Assembly: GCA_905200905.1 (NCBI GenBank)
Contig: CAJKMA010000021.1
Coordinates: 1-42,248 of the forward strand
Direction: 5' to 3'
DNA from: an uncultured Bacillota bacterium
GTDB taxonomy: Bacteria; Bacillota; Clostridia; Lachnospirales; Lachnospiraceae
Length of the DNA: 42,248 nt
Position 1 is the stretch's first letter, and each line of letters begins with the position of its first letter. The notes below the pieces were generated by a model, which worked only from the letters and a program-made list of their open reading frames with translations, did no database searches and was not told where the DNA came from. Made by a program: the position numbers and the translations under genes. Positions 7,845 to 17,030 of this stretch are shown here, one piece after another.

Positions 7845-9683
7845 ATGTGTGGAATTGTTGGATACGTAGGAACTGAAAACGCAGCACCTATCTTAATCGA
7901 TGGCCTTTCAAAATTGGAGTACAGAGGTTATGACTCTGCCGGAATCGCAGTGTCTGGGGATGAGAGGAAAAACGGTGAGATAGAGATTATCAAAGCCAAG
8001 GGAAGACTCCAGGTTTTAAGAGAAATGACAGATAATGGAAGAACCGTAAGAGGAAATTGTGGGATTGGTCATACACGCTGGGCAACCCACGGGGAACCGT
8101 CTATTGTGAATGCTCATCCTCATTTCTCAAAAGACAGGAAAATCGCAGTGGTTCATAATGGAATTATCGAAAATTACAAAGAGCTAAAAGAACATCTTCA
8201 GAAAAAGGGATATACCTTTGTGTCTGAAACAGATACAGAGGTCGTAGTTCATCTGTTGGATTATTATTATAAAGGTGATCCACTGGAAGCGATTTCAAAG
8301 GTACTTGGAAGAGTGAGAGGTTCTTATGCCCTGGGAATTTTGTTTCAGGATGTGCCAGAAACCTTGTATGCAGTAAGAAAAGACAGCCCATTGATTATCG
8401 GTAAGTCTGAACAGGGCAATTTTATAGCATCAGATGTTCCGGCAATCCTCAAATATACAAAGACCGTATGCTATATTGAGGATAGGGAAATTGCAGAGAT
8501 TACGGCAGATCACATTGCTTTTTATGATATTGATCAGGAAGAATTGGAACGGGAATTTAAGACTGTAGAATGGGATGCCAAGGCGGCAGAGAAGGAAGGA
8601 TTTGAGCATTTTATGCTGAAAGAAATCTATGAGCAGCCAAAAGCAGTGGCAGACACCATTAGCCCCCGTATCCAGGATGGAAAGATTGTGATTGAGGAAT
8701 TGGAAATGTCAGATGAGGAGATACAGAATATTTCACGTATCCAGATTGTGGCCTGCGGCTCAGCATATCATGTGGGTATGTGTGCGAAATATGTGCTGGA
8801 GCAGATGGCAAAAATTCCGGTGGATGTGGACTTGGCTTCTGAGTTCCGGTACCGTAATCCTCTTATGACAGAAAATACCCTGGTGATTGTAATCAGCCAG
8901 TCCGGTGAGACAGCAGATTCCCTGGCTGCCCTTAGAGAAGCACAGAAGCGGGGATTTAAGGTCTTGGGAATTGTGAATGTTGTGGGAAGTTCTATTGCAA
9001 GAGAGGCAGACAGCGTGCTCTATACCTGGGCCGGACCGGAGATATCTGTAGCAACTACAAAGGCATACAGCACCCAGCTGGCAGCAATTTATCTCATTGG
9101 GCTGCTGTTTGGACAGGTTCGTGGTGTTCTGGGACAGGAGGAGTATCAGGAGTATGTAGAAGAACTGGGAAGGCTTCCTGAGAAAATCCAGAAAATCCTG
9201 GATGAAAAGGAAAGAATTCAATGGCTGGCAAATAAATTTTCTCATACCAAGGATGTATTTTTTATTGGAAGAGGACTGGATTATGCCATTTCCCTGGAAG
9301 GCTCTCTGAAGTTAAAGGAAATTTCTTATATTCATTCAGAGGCCTATGCAGCAGGAGAATTGAAGCATGGCACCATTTCCCTTATTGAGGAGGGCGTTCT
9401 GGTGGTAGGTGTTGCCACTCAGCCGAATTTGTTTGAAAAGGAAATCAGCAATCTGGTGGAAGTGCGAAGCAGAGGTGCGTCGGTTCTGGGACTGACTACT
9501 TATGGAAATTATGCTATGGAGGATATTGCAGACTTTACAGTGTATGTGCCAAGAACAAAGGATTATTTTGCCACCAGTCTGGCTGTGATTCCTTTGCAGC
9601 TGCTGGCTTATTATATTTCGGTTGCAAAAGGTCTGGATGTAGACAAGCCAAGGAATCTGGCAAAAAGTGTAACCGTAGAATAA
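7845..9683 (+). CDS. glmS: Glutamine-fructose-6-phosphate aminotransferase (isomerizing)
   Basis: This 612-residue protein converts fructose-6-phosphate and glutamine to glucosamine-6-phosphate and glutamate, the first step to UDP-GlcNAc for cell wall synthesis. The N-terminal class-II glutaminase domain begins MCGIVGYVG, giving Cys2 as nucleophile after Met removal, with GIGHTRWATHG following. Two SIS domains (about 280-420 and 455-600) bind the sugar phosphate, with VACGSAYHVG and SQSGETADS loops. The C-terminus ends AKSVTVE as in the family. AGGAGG precedes the ATG by about 6 bases. Length matches the usual 600-610 residues. It is monocistronic, bounded by the leader hairpin and a double terminator. 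Confidence 0.98.
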   Translation: MCGIVGYVGTENAAPILIDGLSKLEYRGYDSAGIAVSGDERKNGEIEIIKAKGRLQVLREMTDNGRTVRGNCGIGHTRWATHGEPSIVNAHPHFSKDRKIAVVHNGIIENYKELKEHLQKKGYTFVSETDTEVVVHLLDYYYKGDPLEAISKVLGRVRGSYALGILFQDVPETLYAVRKDSPLIIGKSEQGNFIASDVPAILKYTKTVCYIEDREIAEITADHIAFYDIDQEELEREFKTVEWDAKAAEKEGFEHFMLKEIYEQPKAVADTISPRIQDGKIVIEELEMSDEEIQNISRIQIVACGSAYHVGMCAKYVLEQMAKIPVDVDLASEFRYRNPLMTENTLVIVISQSGETADSLAALREAQKRGFKVLGIVNVVGSSIAREADSVLYTWAGPEISVATTKAYSTQLAAIYLIGLLFGQVRGVLGQEEYQEYVEELGRLPEKIQKILDEKERIQWLANKFSHTKDVFFIGRGLDYAISLEGSLKLKEISYIHSEAYAAGELKHGTISLIEEGVLVVGVATQPNLFEKEISNLVEVRSRGASVLGLTTYGNYAMEDIADFTVYVPRTKDYFATSLAVIPLQLLAYYISVAKGLDVDKPRNLAKSVTVE

Positions 9684-9708
9684 GAAAATATAGAAGAAAA
9701 TCTATGGG

Positions 9709-9790
9709 GGAGTGCGCAGCGGCAGAATGAGATTTTGCCGCTGGCGTGCTCCACCTCAAATGGAAAATCTCGCAGGTGAGATTTTTTTAT
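9709..9790 (+). terminator. Tandem terminator after glmS
   Basis: Two stems follow glmS. The first is a long GC-rich hairpin at 9709-9752 (core AGCGGCA / TGCCGCT). The second is AAAATCTC / GAGATTTT at 9764-9785 followed by TTT. The second also covers the 3' end of the leftward AraC gene and can end both transcripts. Confidence 0.85.
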
Positions 9791-10692
9791 TTTATATTAA
9801 TCATTTTTTCGTAAAAAGCATTTCTGTATTCGCTGGGCGTTATGCCTTCTGATTGTTTAAATACCCGCATAAAGTATTTTTCATCCTGAAAACCACACAT
9901 AGACGCTACATCACGAATAGATAGGGTAGCCTTACTGCAAAGAATGTTTTTAGCGGTTGTGATTCTTATGTGATTGACATAAGAAGAAATAGGATAACCA
10001 GTATATTGCTTAAAAAGAGCAGTGAGGTAGGTGGGGTGGTAGTGGTATTGTTTTGCCAGAGAATCAACGGTAATATTCTGGTCATAATGGGTATGAATCC
10101 ATTCTGTAATCTGGCATACTTTTCGTGGAATTTTGCTCTTAGCAGGATTATTAATGGAAAAGGATTCCTGGGTAAACTCCAAAAGCAGGAGATTCAGAGC
10201 ATATCTACATCGCAAAGTTGCTTGATAATGGTCTCTTTTCGCCATATCCAGAAGCTGTACAAAGAGAATTACAGAACGTTTCTCAGGAGAAAGCCGACCA
10301 TATTCTGGGAGGAGGAGGCAGTCTCTGGGAGCAGATAAAGGTGTACTCCTGGCAGTGCTTTCCAGATAATATTGGTTTTTCAGAAGGGTGGTATGGCTGC
10401 AAATCAAGCTATTCGGGTCTGTGACGTAAAAATGTACCCAGAAATAAGATAATTTTCCTTGGCTGTGCTTATAGCCAAAATGAAGCTGATGAGGAAACAA
10501 GAGGAGGGATTCGTTTTTTTTAACATCATATCTTTGCCCATTTTGCTCTATGTGCAGTGTCCCTTCAGACACAATAATAAATACAAAATTATCCAGTTTT
10601 CGCTTGTCATGCAGAAAGCCATCCTGGCTTACCAGATTTCCACAGGATATGTATTCTACTAGATGAGAGGCATGGGAAAATGAGTATAACAT
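9787..10692 (-). CDS. AraC-family transcriptional regulator
   Basis: A 301-residue regulator with an N-terminal cupin/AraC-binding domain (about 20-110, sugar-sensing) and a C-terminal double helix-turn-helix (about 200-300) ending FKQSEGITPSEYRN. It is divergent from the GH127 gene and probably its activator, with arabinose-type saccharide as likely effector (inference). The frame is open to an ATG at 10758, but that start has no RBS and lies on a palindrome that overlaps the GH127 promoter. The ATG at 10692 has GGTGG 11 bases upstream and gives an N-terminus of the usual form, so I prefer it. Confidence 0.88.
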   Translation of the reverse strand: MLYSFSHASHLVEYISCGNLVSQDGFLHDKRKLDNFVFIIVSEGTLHIEQNGQRYDVKKNESLLLFPHQLHFGYKHSQGKLSYFWVHFYVTDPNSLICSHTTLLKNQYYLESTARSTPLSAPRDCLLLPEYGRLSPEKRSVILFVQLLDMAKRDHYQATLRCRYALNLLLLEFTQESFSINNPAKSKIPRKVCQITEWIHTHYDQNITVDSLAKQYHYHPTYLTALFKQYTGYPISSYVNHIRITTAKNILCSKATLSIRDVASMCGFQDEKYFMRVFKQSEGITPSEYRNAFYEKMINIK

Positions 10693-10720
10693 ATGGGATT
10701 TATCCACCTTTTCTTTTGAT

Positions 10721-10759
10721 TTGTGAGTTGTATAAAAACTCATGTATGATACTATCATA
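10721..10759 (+). promoter_or_regulatory. GH127 promoter with overlapping palindromic operator
   Basis: TTGTGA (10721-10726) and TATGAT (10745-10750) are separated by 18 bases. The -10 box is the left half of a perfect palindrome, TATGATA-C-TATCATA (10745-10759), which gives a TATGAT on both strands. It is a good candidate binding site for control of the divergent pair. Confidence 0.55.
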
Positions 10760-10805
10760 TCATCAATAAAAACTACGGTACAGAAAAATTTGGGAGGTTT
10801 CAGAA

Positions 10806-12749
10806 ATGTTAGAAAAAAAATTACATTCCTTGTCTTTAAATCAGATTCAGATTGAAGATATGTTTTGGAAGGAATATATGGAGCTAGTGAGAAACCATGT
10901 GATTCCTTATCAATGGGAGGCCTTAAATGACAGGATAAAAGAAGCAGAGCCTAGCTATTGTATTCAAAATTTCAGAGTAGCTGCGAAACTGGAAGAGGGT
11001 AGTTTTCAAGGAATGGTTTTTCAGGACAGCGATGTTTATAAATGGCTGGAAGCTGTGGCATATTCCCTTATGTGGCATCCTGATGAAAAGCTGGAACAGA
11101 CTGCAGATGAAACCATTGATTTAATCGCAGCAGCACAGCAGCCGGATGGATATTTGGATACGTATTACATTATTAATGGATTAGAAAAGCGTTTTACAAA
11201 CCTGATGGACCATCATGAATTATATTGTCTTGGGCATATGGTTGAGGCAGCAGTGGCTTATTATAAGGCTACAGGAAAGAGAAAATTTTTGGATGTGGCT
11301 ATTGCTTATGCTGATTGTGTAGCAGAACATTTGGGAACAGAAGATGGTAAAATTCCAGGATATCCAGGACATGAGGTAGCAGAAATGGCTTTAGTTGCTC
11401 TTTATGAAGTAACTGGAGAGGAACGTCATTTAAATCTGGCAAAGTATTTTATTGACCAGAGAGGGCAGGAACCGCTATTTTTTAATGAAGAGTGCAAAAA
11501 AAATGATAACAAATGTTTCTGGGATGACACTTATATGCAGAAACAGTATTATCAGGCAGGAAAACCGGTACGGGAACAGGAAAAAGCAGAAGGTCATGCT
11601 GTGCGTGCGGTTTATCTCTATTCCGGTATGGCGGAGGTAGCCAGCGCTACAGAGGATGCAGAATTATTTAAGGTTTGTGAGAAAATCTGGGATAATATTG
11701 TGAAAAAGCAGATGTATGTTACTGGCGCTATTGGCGCTACAGAGCATGGAGAAGCCTTTAGTTTTGACTATGACCTTCCAAATGACACGGTTTATGCAGA
11801 AACCTGTGCAGCGATTGGTCTGATTTTCTTTGCAAGAAGGATGTTTGAGATTACCAAAGACAGTAAATATACAGACATTATGGAGAGGGCATTGTTTAAT
11901 GGGGTGATTAGTGGAATGTCTCTGGATGGCAAGAGCTTCTTCTACGTAAATCCTTTGGAAGTGAACCCAGAAGCCTGTGAGAAAGATTACTTTAAGAGAC
12001 ATGTAAAACCTGTTCGCCAGAAATGGTTTGGCTGTGCTTGCTGTCCTCCTAATGTGGCAAGGTTGCTTTCTTCTATAGGCGGTTATGCCTTTGAATGCAG
12101 CGAAGATGCAATCTACATGAATTTGTTTGTGGGTGGGCAGATAGAGGCTGCTCTGAATGGAAAGAAAAACAGATTCCATGTGGAAACCCAATATCCTTGG
12201 GAAGGTACTGTGAAAATTAAGGTGGAAAATCAAGAAGATAGTTCTTTTACTTATGCAGTGAGGATTCCAGGCTGGTGCCAAAATTATGAACTTACAATCA
12301 ATGGTGTAAAACCAGAGCATTATGTGGAAAAGGGATATGCAATTTTAAACCATGTGTGGAAAAATGGGGATGAAATTCTTTTAAAGATGGATATGCCCGT
12401 AACACTGGTAGAGGCAAATCCAAGAGTGAGAGAGGACATTGGAAAAGTAGCGGTTATGAGAGGTCCGGTGGTGTATTGTCTGGAGGAAATTGATAACCAG
12501 GATCAGCTTCAGGAAATCTATCTGGAAGAAAATCCGGTGTTCACAGAAACTTTTGAGAAAGATTTGCTCAAAGGCGTGGTAACCTTAAAAACCCAGGGAA
12601 AACGTTTATCAGAGAAAAACTGGGGAGAAGAGACCTTGTATCGCCCTTATAGGGGAAGAACTTATGAAAAACAAGAATTAACTTTTATTCCTTACTATGC
12701 ATGGACCAACCGAGGCATAGGGGAAATGACTGTTTGGGTGAGAATTTAA
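10806..12749 (+). CDS. GH127 beta-L-arabinofuranosidase (DUF1680)
   Basis: A 647-residue member of glycoside hydrolase family 127, which removes non-reducing beta-L-arabinofuranose by a retaining mechanism with a cysteine nucleophile held on zinc. The zinc ligands of the characterised Bifidobacterium enzyme (E338, C340, C417, C418) match E332 and C334 in YAETCAA and C412 and C413 in CACCPPN; C412 is the expected nucleophile. The N-terminal (alpha/alpha)6 barrel is followed by beta-sandwich regions. No signal peptide is seen, so it is cytoplasmic and needs imported arabino-oligosaccharide. GGGAGG lies about 7 bases before the ATG. A divergent AraC gene precedes it and a bidirectional terminator follows. 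Other activities exist in the wider clan, so the exact linkage is inferred. Confidence 0.93.
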   Translation: MLEKKLHSLSLNQIQIEDMFWKEYMELVRNHVIPYQWEALNDRIKEAEPSYCIQNFRVAAKLEEGSFQGMVFQDSDVYKWLEAVAYSLMWHPDEKLEQTADETIDLIAAAQQPDGYLDTYYIINGLEKRFTNLMDHHELYCLGHMVEAAVAYYKATGKRKFLDVAIAYADCVAEHLGTEDGKIPGYPGHEVAEMALVALYEVTGEERHLNLAKYFIDQRGQEPLFFNEECKKNDNKCFWDDTYMQKQYYQAGKPVREQEKAEGHAVRAVYLYSGMAEVASATEDAELFKVCEKIWDNIVKKQMYVTGAIGATEHGEAFSFDYDLPNDTVYAETCAAIGLIFFARRMFEITKDSKYTDIMERALFNGVISGMSLDGKSFFYVNPLEVNPEACEKDYFKRHVKPVRQKWFGCACCPPNVARLLSSIGGYAFECSEDAIYMNLFVGGQIEAALNGKKNRFHVETQYPWEGTVKIKVENQEDSSFTYAVRIPGWCQNYELTINGVKPEHYVEKGYAILNHVWKNGDEILLKMDMPVTLVEANPRVREDIGKVAVMRGPVVYCLEEIDNQDQLQEIYLEENPVFTETFEKDLLKGVVTLKTQGKRLSEKNWGEETLYRPYRGRTYEKQELTFIPYYAWTNRGIGEMTVWVRI

Positions 12750-12755
12750 AGGTAT

Positions 12756-12804
12756 AAAAAAGGTAACCGCAATCCTTTGCTATAGGATAGAGGTTACCTT
12801 TTTT
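12756..12804. terminator. Bidirectional terminator between GH127 and DHHW genes
   Basis: A 13-bp perfect stem (AAAAAAGGTAACC / GGTTACCTTTTTT) carries an inner ATCCT/AGGAT stem and ends in T-runs on both strands. It lies between two convergent genes. Confidence 0.92.
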
Positions 12805-12808
12805 GCAG

Positions 12809-14023
12809 TTATTCCGCTGCTAGCACATCTCCTAGAGAGGTGTCTCCCAGGAATGTGTTTACATTATAGAGAAACAGAATATCCGTGATTTCGTTATCTG
12901 TAATCAGACTTTCAATATTATCATAGTAGTATCTAGGGTCAATGACAATGATGTTTCTGTAGTAAGGTACCAGGAAGGGAATGAAACAGTTGGCATAAGA
13001 GTCTTTGAACAGCAGCAGGTTTTTCTTCCCTTCCATAGGTGTAGAAATATCAACGCGAGAGTGGTTTCCACCGAAAAATACTTCATACTTATCTTTGTTT
13101 TCTAAAGCGGCGCTTTCATACATAGAAGCAGTCCGTTTTCCCTCATCTACGAAATTTACTAGACAGTCAGTATTTACATTCTGAGGAATATAAAGTTCAA
13201 TGGTGTCCTTACCTTTATCGTAACCACTTTTAGAGGTCAGAGTACCTTGGAAACTGTGGGTTACGGGATAAATGGTGTACTCCTGGGTTGGACTGTCAAT
13301 ACCAAGAGCAGTGCTAAGAGCATCAAAGGCATATTTAGCCCCAAGGGTAGTCCAGTGATGGTCTGTTTTGTAATAAATTTCTTCATCCTTATGTGAGGTT
13401 ATGGTTTTTGTTAAGTCTACAAAATTCAGCGAAGTGCCTACTGCGCTTTGTACATATTTAATGTCTGCTTCCTGGTCTCTTACAGGTGCATTTCTTGGAA
13501 CAAGATGATTATATACATAAGCTGCATTAGGAATCAGGGTCATAACCGTGTTAATATCAGGATGGCTGGCAGAAAAATTGCTGATTGCATCCAGGTTGTT
13601 GTCAAGGGCTTTCTGGTTGGGTGCTGTGGGGATTTCCATAAGGTGATCCTTTTTGCCAATATAAACCCCATTGGATTCCCTTTTTCCAAGAGCCAGGTCT
13701 TCTAACACTTTTAAGTTAATCCATTTATCACGGATAAAAAATTGGTCTGTTACATAGTCTTCCATATCTTTCATGTATTTTCCACTGGCCAGATTTGCCA
13801 TGGAAAATTCTGGTTTCTGAGCCAGCATACGGTTTTCTGATTCTGAGTATTTTTTATCCTTGCTAAAAAGATTAAAGGCAAAAGCAATAATCAGAAAAAA
13901 CAGAAAAATGCCAGCCATTTTGAAATATATTTTTGAACTCCGTTGATAAAAGAGTTTTTCTTTTCTGCGTCTTTTCTCTTCGGGAGTCATTTTCCTTTTG
14001 TGAGGATGTCTTTGGTTTTCCAT
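12809..14023 (-). CDS. DHHW-family protein, partner of the MBOAT acyltransferase
   Basis: A 404-residue protein with a very basic N-terminus, one membrane anchor at about 36-54, and an extracytoplasmic AlgJ/AlgX-like SGNH-type domain. The diagnostic DHHW motif is at 221-224 (KTDHHWTTLGAKYAFD) and a KDSYA motif with S342 lies near the C-terminus. Relatives work with an MBOAT protein in O-acetylating exported polysaccharide. The ATG at 14023 is chosen: GGAGG lies 12 bases upstream, just after the MBOAT stop. The frame is open upstream to 14080, inside the MBOAT gene. It is last of a four-gene leftward operon. Confidence 0.88.
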   Translation of the reverse strand: MENQRHPHKRKMTPEEKRRRKEKLFYQRSSKIYFKMAGIFLFFLIIAFAFNLFSKDKKYSESENRMLAQKPEFSMANLASGKYMKDMEDYVTDQFFIRDKWINLKVLEDLALGKRESNGVYIGKKDHLMEIPTAPNQKALDNNLDAISNFSASHPDINTVMTLIPNAAYVYNHLVPRNAPVRDQEADIKYVQSAVGTSLNFVDLTKTITSHKDEEIYYKTDHHWTTLGAKYAFDALSTALGIDSPTQEYTIYPVTHSFQGTLTSKSGYDKGKDTIELYIPQNVNTDCLVNFVDEGKRTASMYESAALENKDKYEVFFGGNHSRVDISTPMEGKKNLLLFKDSYANCFIPFLVPYYRNIIVIDPRYYYDNIESLITDNEITDILFLYNVNTFLGDTSLGDVLAAE

Positions 14024-14042
14024 ATTTTTGTATCGCCTCCTG

Positions 14043-15455
14043 TCAGAATCGGAAATAAAGGAATGGGTTGTAAGTTGCATTTACCAGGTAGGCAATGGAA
14101 AGAATGAAAATTGCTGTATAAACCACTGCTGCAGCTACAGAAGGATATTTACCTTTCTGTAAAGTGAAGCGGCGGAATTTTTTCCATAGCCAAGGGGTGG
14201 AACACAGGGCACAGATTACCAGGAGAATCAGGTTTGAAGTCAGGTAGTAAAGTCCTGTAGAATCAATAAATCCGCTGCCGCCGATTCCAAACATATTTCC
14301 TATGTATACAAAGGCATCTTTTAAGGTTGGTGAGAAGAACAATACCCATCCAAACAGAACCAAGATGAAACAGTAGGTTTGTTGGACTTTTTGGGGAAGC
14401 CGTTCTAACTTAGGCGCCAGGAATAGTTTTTCTGCCAGTAAAAGGAGGCCATAATAGAGACCCCAAAGCATAAAGTTCCAGGCAGCGCCGTGCCAGAAAC
14501 CGGTGAGCATCCATACTACCAGAATGTTACGGATGTGCTTAGCTTTGGACACACGGTTTCCTCCCAGGGGAATGTAAACGTATTCTCGGAACCAGGTTCC
14601 CAGAGAAATATGCCATCTTCTCCAAAATTCTGTAACGCTTTTGGAAATATAAGGGTAATCAAAGTTTTTAATAAATTCAAATCCGAACATTTTTCCAAGG
14701 CCAATGGCCATATCTGAGTAACCGCCGAAATCGAAATAAATCTGCATTGCATAAGCAACACAGCCAATCCATGCAGTGAGTACGGAACGTTCTGCCGGAA
14801 GGATGGCGGCAATGGCATCATAAGTCATACCAATGTTGTTGGCAAGAAGCACTTTTTTTCCAAGACCTCTTAGAAACCAGGAAACACCCTGTCCAAACTT
14901 ATAGAGGGAATGAGTACGTTTGCTAAGCTGTGCGTCCACATCCGTGTACCGGACAATAGGACCTGCAATTAACTGTGGGAACATGGTTACATAAGCGCCG
15001 AAAGAAACAAAGTTCTTCTGTACAGGCACAACTCCCTTGTACACATCAATAATGTAGGAAAGGGTCTGGAACGTGTAAAAGGAAATACCAATAGGCAGGG
15101 ATAGTTCCTTATACGGAATCTCAAAAGGCAGGATCGTATTCAGGTTATTTATGAGGAATCCGTAGTATTTAAAGAATCCTAAAATCGCCAGGTTTACAAC
15201 TACAGTAAACCAGAAGCTGTACCGTAGCATTTTCGTGTTCTCATTTTCTCGGTATCCGTCGATTTCAATACCACTTAAATAGTTAAATATAATACTAAAG
15301 AGCATGAGGAATACATATACAGGCTCTCCCCAGGCATAGAAAATCAAGCTGCATAGAAGGAGCATGAAATTCTTCAGCTTCCATGGCACAATATAGTACA
15401 GGAAGAGGGTTATGGGAAGAAATACAAACAGAAAGAAAATACTGCTGAAAATCAT
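14043..15455 (-). CDS. MBOAT-family O-acyltransferase (AlgI/DltB type)
   Basis: A 470-residue polytopic membrane protein with about ten hydrophobic segments. Family marks include YFDFGGYSDMAIGLGKMFGF at 240-259, EFWRRWHISLGTWFR at 276-290, and the catalytic-type His322 in GFWHGAAWN. Such proteins pass an acyl (usually acetyl) group across the membrane for transfer to a surface polymer. AAAGGA lies about 9 bases before the ATG. It sits between the DUF4358 gene and the DHHW gene, and the SGNH hydrolase is first in the operon. The acceptor polymer (exopolysaccharide, teichoic acid or peptidoglycan) is not shown by the sequence. Confidence 0.95.
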   Translation of the reverse strand: MIFSSIFFLFVFLPITLFLYYIVPWKLKNFMLLLCSLIFYAWGEPVYVFLMLFSIIFNYLSGIEIDGYRENENTKMLRYSFWFTVVVNLAILGFFKYYGFLINNLNTILPFEIPYKELSLPIGISFYTFQTLSYIIDVYKGVVPVQKNFVSFGAYVTMFPQLIAGPIVRYTDVDAQLSKRTHSLYKFGQGVSWFLRGLGKKVLLANNIGMTYDAIAAILPAERSVLTAWIGCVAYAMQIYFDFGGYSDMAIGLGKMFGFEFIKNFDYPYISKSVTEFWRRWHISLGTWFREYVYIPLGGNRVSKAKHIRNILVVWMLTGFWHGAAWNFMLWGLYYGLLLLAEKLFLAPKLERLPQKVQQTYCFILVLFGWVLFFSPTLKDAFVYIGNMFGIGGSGFIDSTGLYYLTSNLILLVICALCSTPWLWKKFRRFTLQKGKYPSVAAAVVYTAIFILSIAYLVNATYNPFLYFRF

Positions 15456-15493
15456 ACTTTTTTATCCTTTCATTTTCATGGTGGTTACATCTA

Positions 15494-15976
15494 TTAAAGG
15501 CTGTTACGGAATGCTTGGTCAGCCTTGGTAGCATTTGGATGGACGATATAGAGAATAAAGTTTCCCTGAACATCCAGGATGTGATTTTCCAGCATATCAA
15601 ACTGTTCAATCCCGTAACCTTCAAAACTAGATTTCTGAGTTTCCAGACGGCTATTAATAGCCTTTGTAACCGTCTCTGCTTGGGAGCTGTCTTTTAATTT
15701 CACAATCAGAAGCTCCTGGGCATTCATATTGGTTTCCGGTGCATACAAAGTTACACCTTCATAGTCACTGGCATTTAAGCCGTAGAATTTCTTAAACATA
15801 CGGTTGTTGCTTTCCACCATGCCTTCTACTTTGATGGATTTTATCACTTTATTAGTTACGGTTTTCAGGGAAGCCTTGCTTTCCTTGTCCCCCATTTGAA
15901 GAAAGACAATAAATGCAAAGAGAATCACAACCATGGCTACCCGTATAGGTGTCAAAAAGGAAATTTTCTTATTCAT
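15494..15976 (-). CDS. DUF4358 domain protein
   Basis: A 160-residue protein with one N-terminal transmembrane segment (about 10-28) and an extracytoplasmic domain resembling DUF4358, of unknown biochemical function. The ATG overlaps the last 8 bases of the SGNH hydrolase gene, with GGAGG about 9 bases upstream inside that gene. Gene coupling to SGNH hydrolase and MBOAT makes a role in surface acylation likely, but only by association. Confidence 0.8.
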   Translation of the reverse strand: MNKKISFLTPIRVAMVVILFAFIVFLQMGDKESKASLKTVTNKVIKSIKVEGMVESNNRMFKKFYGLNASDYEGVTLYAPETNMNAQELLIVKLKDSSQAETVTKAINSRLETQKSSFEGYGIEQFDMLENHILDVQGNFILYIVHPNATKADQAFRNSL

Positions 15977-16790
15977 TTTCTGTTACCTCCATAATGATAG
16001 CGTTACCCCAGTACAGGTAGAATTCTTTTCGCATATGGATACCGTCCACGTCATAGAGATCCTTATGTTCTTCCACTTCCTCTGTAATATCAATAAAAGG
16101 AACTCCTGTTTCTTCAAAATGTGCTTTTAGCTGTTCGTTCCAATCGGGGATTTCCCGCCATTTCTCAGATTTCTGGAAAGCAGGGTCTGTGGCAGGAATA
16201 ATAGAGTTTACATATACCGTAGCATCCGGCAAAGCCTCCTGGAGCTTCTGAATCATCTGGTCATATTCTGTAATATACTCTTCACAGGTAGGCCAGAGAC
16301 CAATGCTGAGATCATTAATACCAAAACAGAGAATAATACTGGATGGATTCACTGCCTTTATCCCATCTATGTATTCCGGAATTTTCCGAATGGTAGCCCC
16401 GGCATCAGCAAATACGCGGCTGTCATCCACACAGTCGAAAACCTCAAATCCCACTGCACGAGAATCACCCAGAATCACAGAGTCATTAAACTGTGCCCAT
16501 ACATTGATTTCGCCGCTTTCCAAAGCAGCTTTTCGTTCTGCTCTTTTAATTTCTTTAATTTCTTGTTCGATTTCGCTGGTATCCTTCTTTTCCAGGGATT
16601 TAATATAGGAAACCCCTTCTTTGATTCCCTCAGTGTTGACTTTTTTTCCGGAGGTAATCATGGAAATAATGGCAATAATAATAGCAGCTACTGCAATCGC
16701 CTCTAAAACCAGCCGTTTACGGGGATTGCGAATCTGCCGTTTTACCCATTGTGTCATAGAACAATAGGATTCATATATTTTTTTCTTCAT
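15969..16790 (-). CDS. Membrane-anchored SGNH/GDSL hydrolase
   Basis: A 273-residue protein. A basic cytoplasmic N-terminus precedes one membrane anchor (about 29-47), then a charged, probably coiled stretch (about 65-92) and an SGNH esterase domain. Catalytic blocks are visible: ILGDSRAVG with S110, FGIND with N159, and DGIH with D249 and H252. It likely transfers or removes acyl groups at the cell surface together with the MBOAT protein. It is first of the four-gene leftward operon. A modest RBS (AAGGGG) lies about 11 bases before the ATG. Direction of the reaction, transfer or hydrolysis, cannot be decided here. Confidence 0.88.
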   Translation of the reverse strand: MKKKIYESYCSMTQWVKRQIRNPRKRLVLEAIAVAAIIIAIISMITSGKKVNTEGIKEGVSYIKSLEKKDTSEIEQEIKEIKRAERKAALESGEINVWAQFNDSVILGDSRAVGFEVFDCVDDSRVFADAGATIRKIPEYIDGIKAVNPSSIILCFGINDLSIGLWPTCEEYITEYDQMIQKLQEALPDATVYVNSIIPATDPAFQKSEKWREIPDWNEQLKAHFEETGVPFIDITEEVEEHKDLYDVDGIHMRKEFYLYWGNAIIMEVTENE

Positions 16791-16848
16791 CTTAGATTTG
16801 CCCCTTATCTATCTTTATCAATATTTAACTAAAAATAATCCTTACTAT

Positions 16849-16871
16849 TTATAATATATCGAATTCGTCAA
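16849..16871 (-). promoter_or_regulatory. Candidate promoter of the acylation operon
   Basis: On the minus strand TTGACG (16871-16866) precedes an AT-rich segment with an AATAGT-like -10 about 16 bases later. It lies about 60 bases before the SGNH hydrolase start. The -35 is good and the -10 is weak. Confidence 0.35.
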
Positions 16872-16960
16872 GAGTGCAATATGCGACAGCATTTGACATG
16901 GAGAAATTTTTGGGATTTTTCACAAGAAATTAGTCAATTTTTTAGGTGAAAAATTTGTAG

Positions 16961-16990
16961 TTGTATTTTTGGAGATTTTTGTGCTATAGT
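16961..16990 (+). promoter_or_regulatory. Candidate promoter of the MATE gene at 17031
   Basis: TTGTAT (16961-16966) and TATAGT (16985-16990) are separated by 18 bases, about 40 bases before the ATG. Confidence 0.55.
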
Positions 16991-17030
16991 AGGAAGCATT
17001 GACAACATTTAAAAGTAGGGAGAAATACAA

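Noticed and set aside
8760..9245. 161-codon open frame opposite glmS
   Set aside because: Shadow of a strongly conserved gene, no RBS, unlikely composition.
11664..12320. 218-codon open frame opposite the GH127 gene
   Set aside because: Antisense to a complete enzyme with all catalytic residues; no RBS or protein resemblance.
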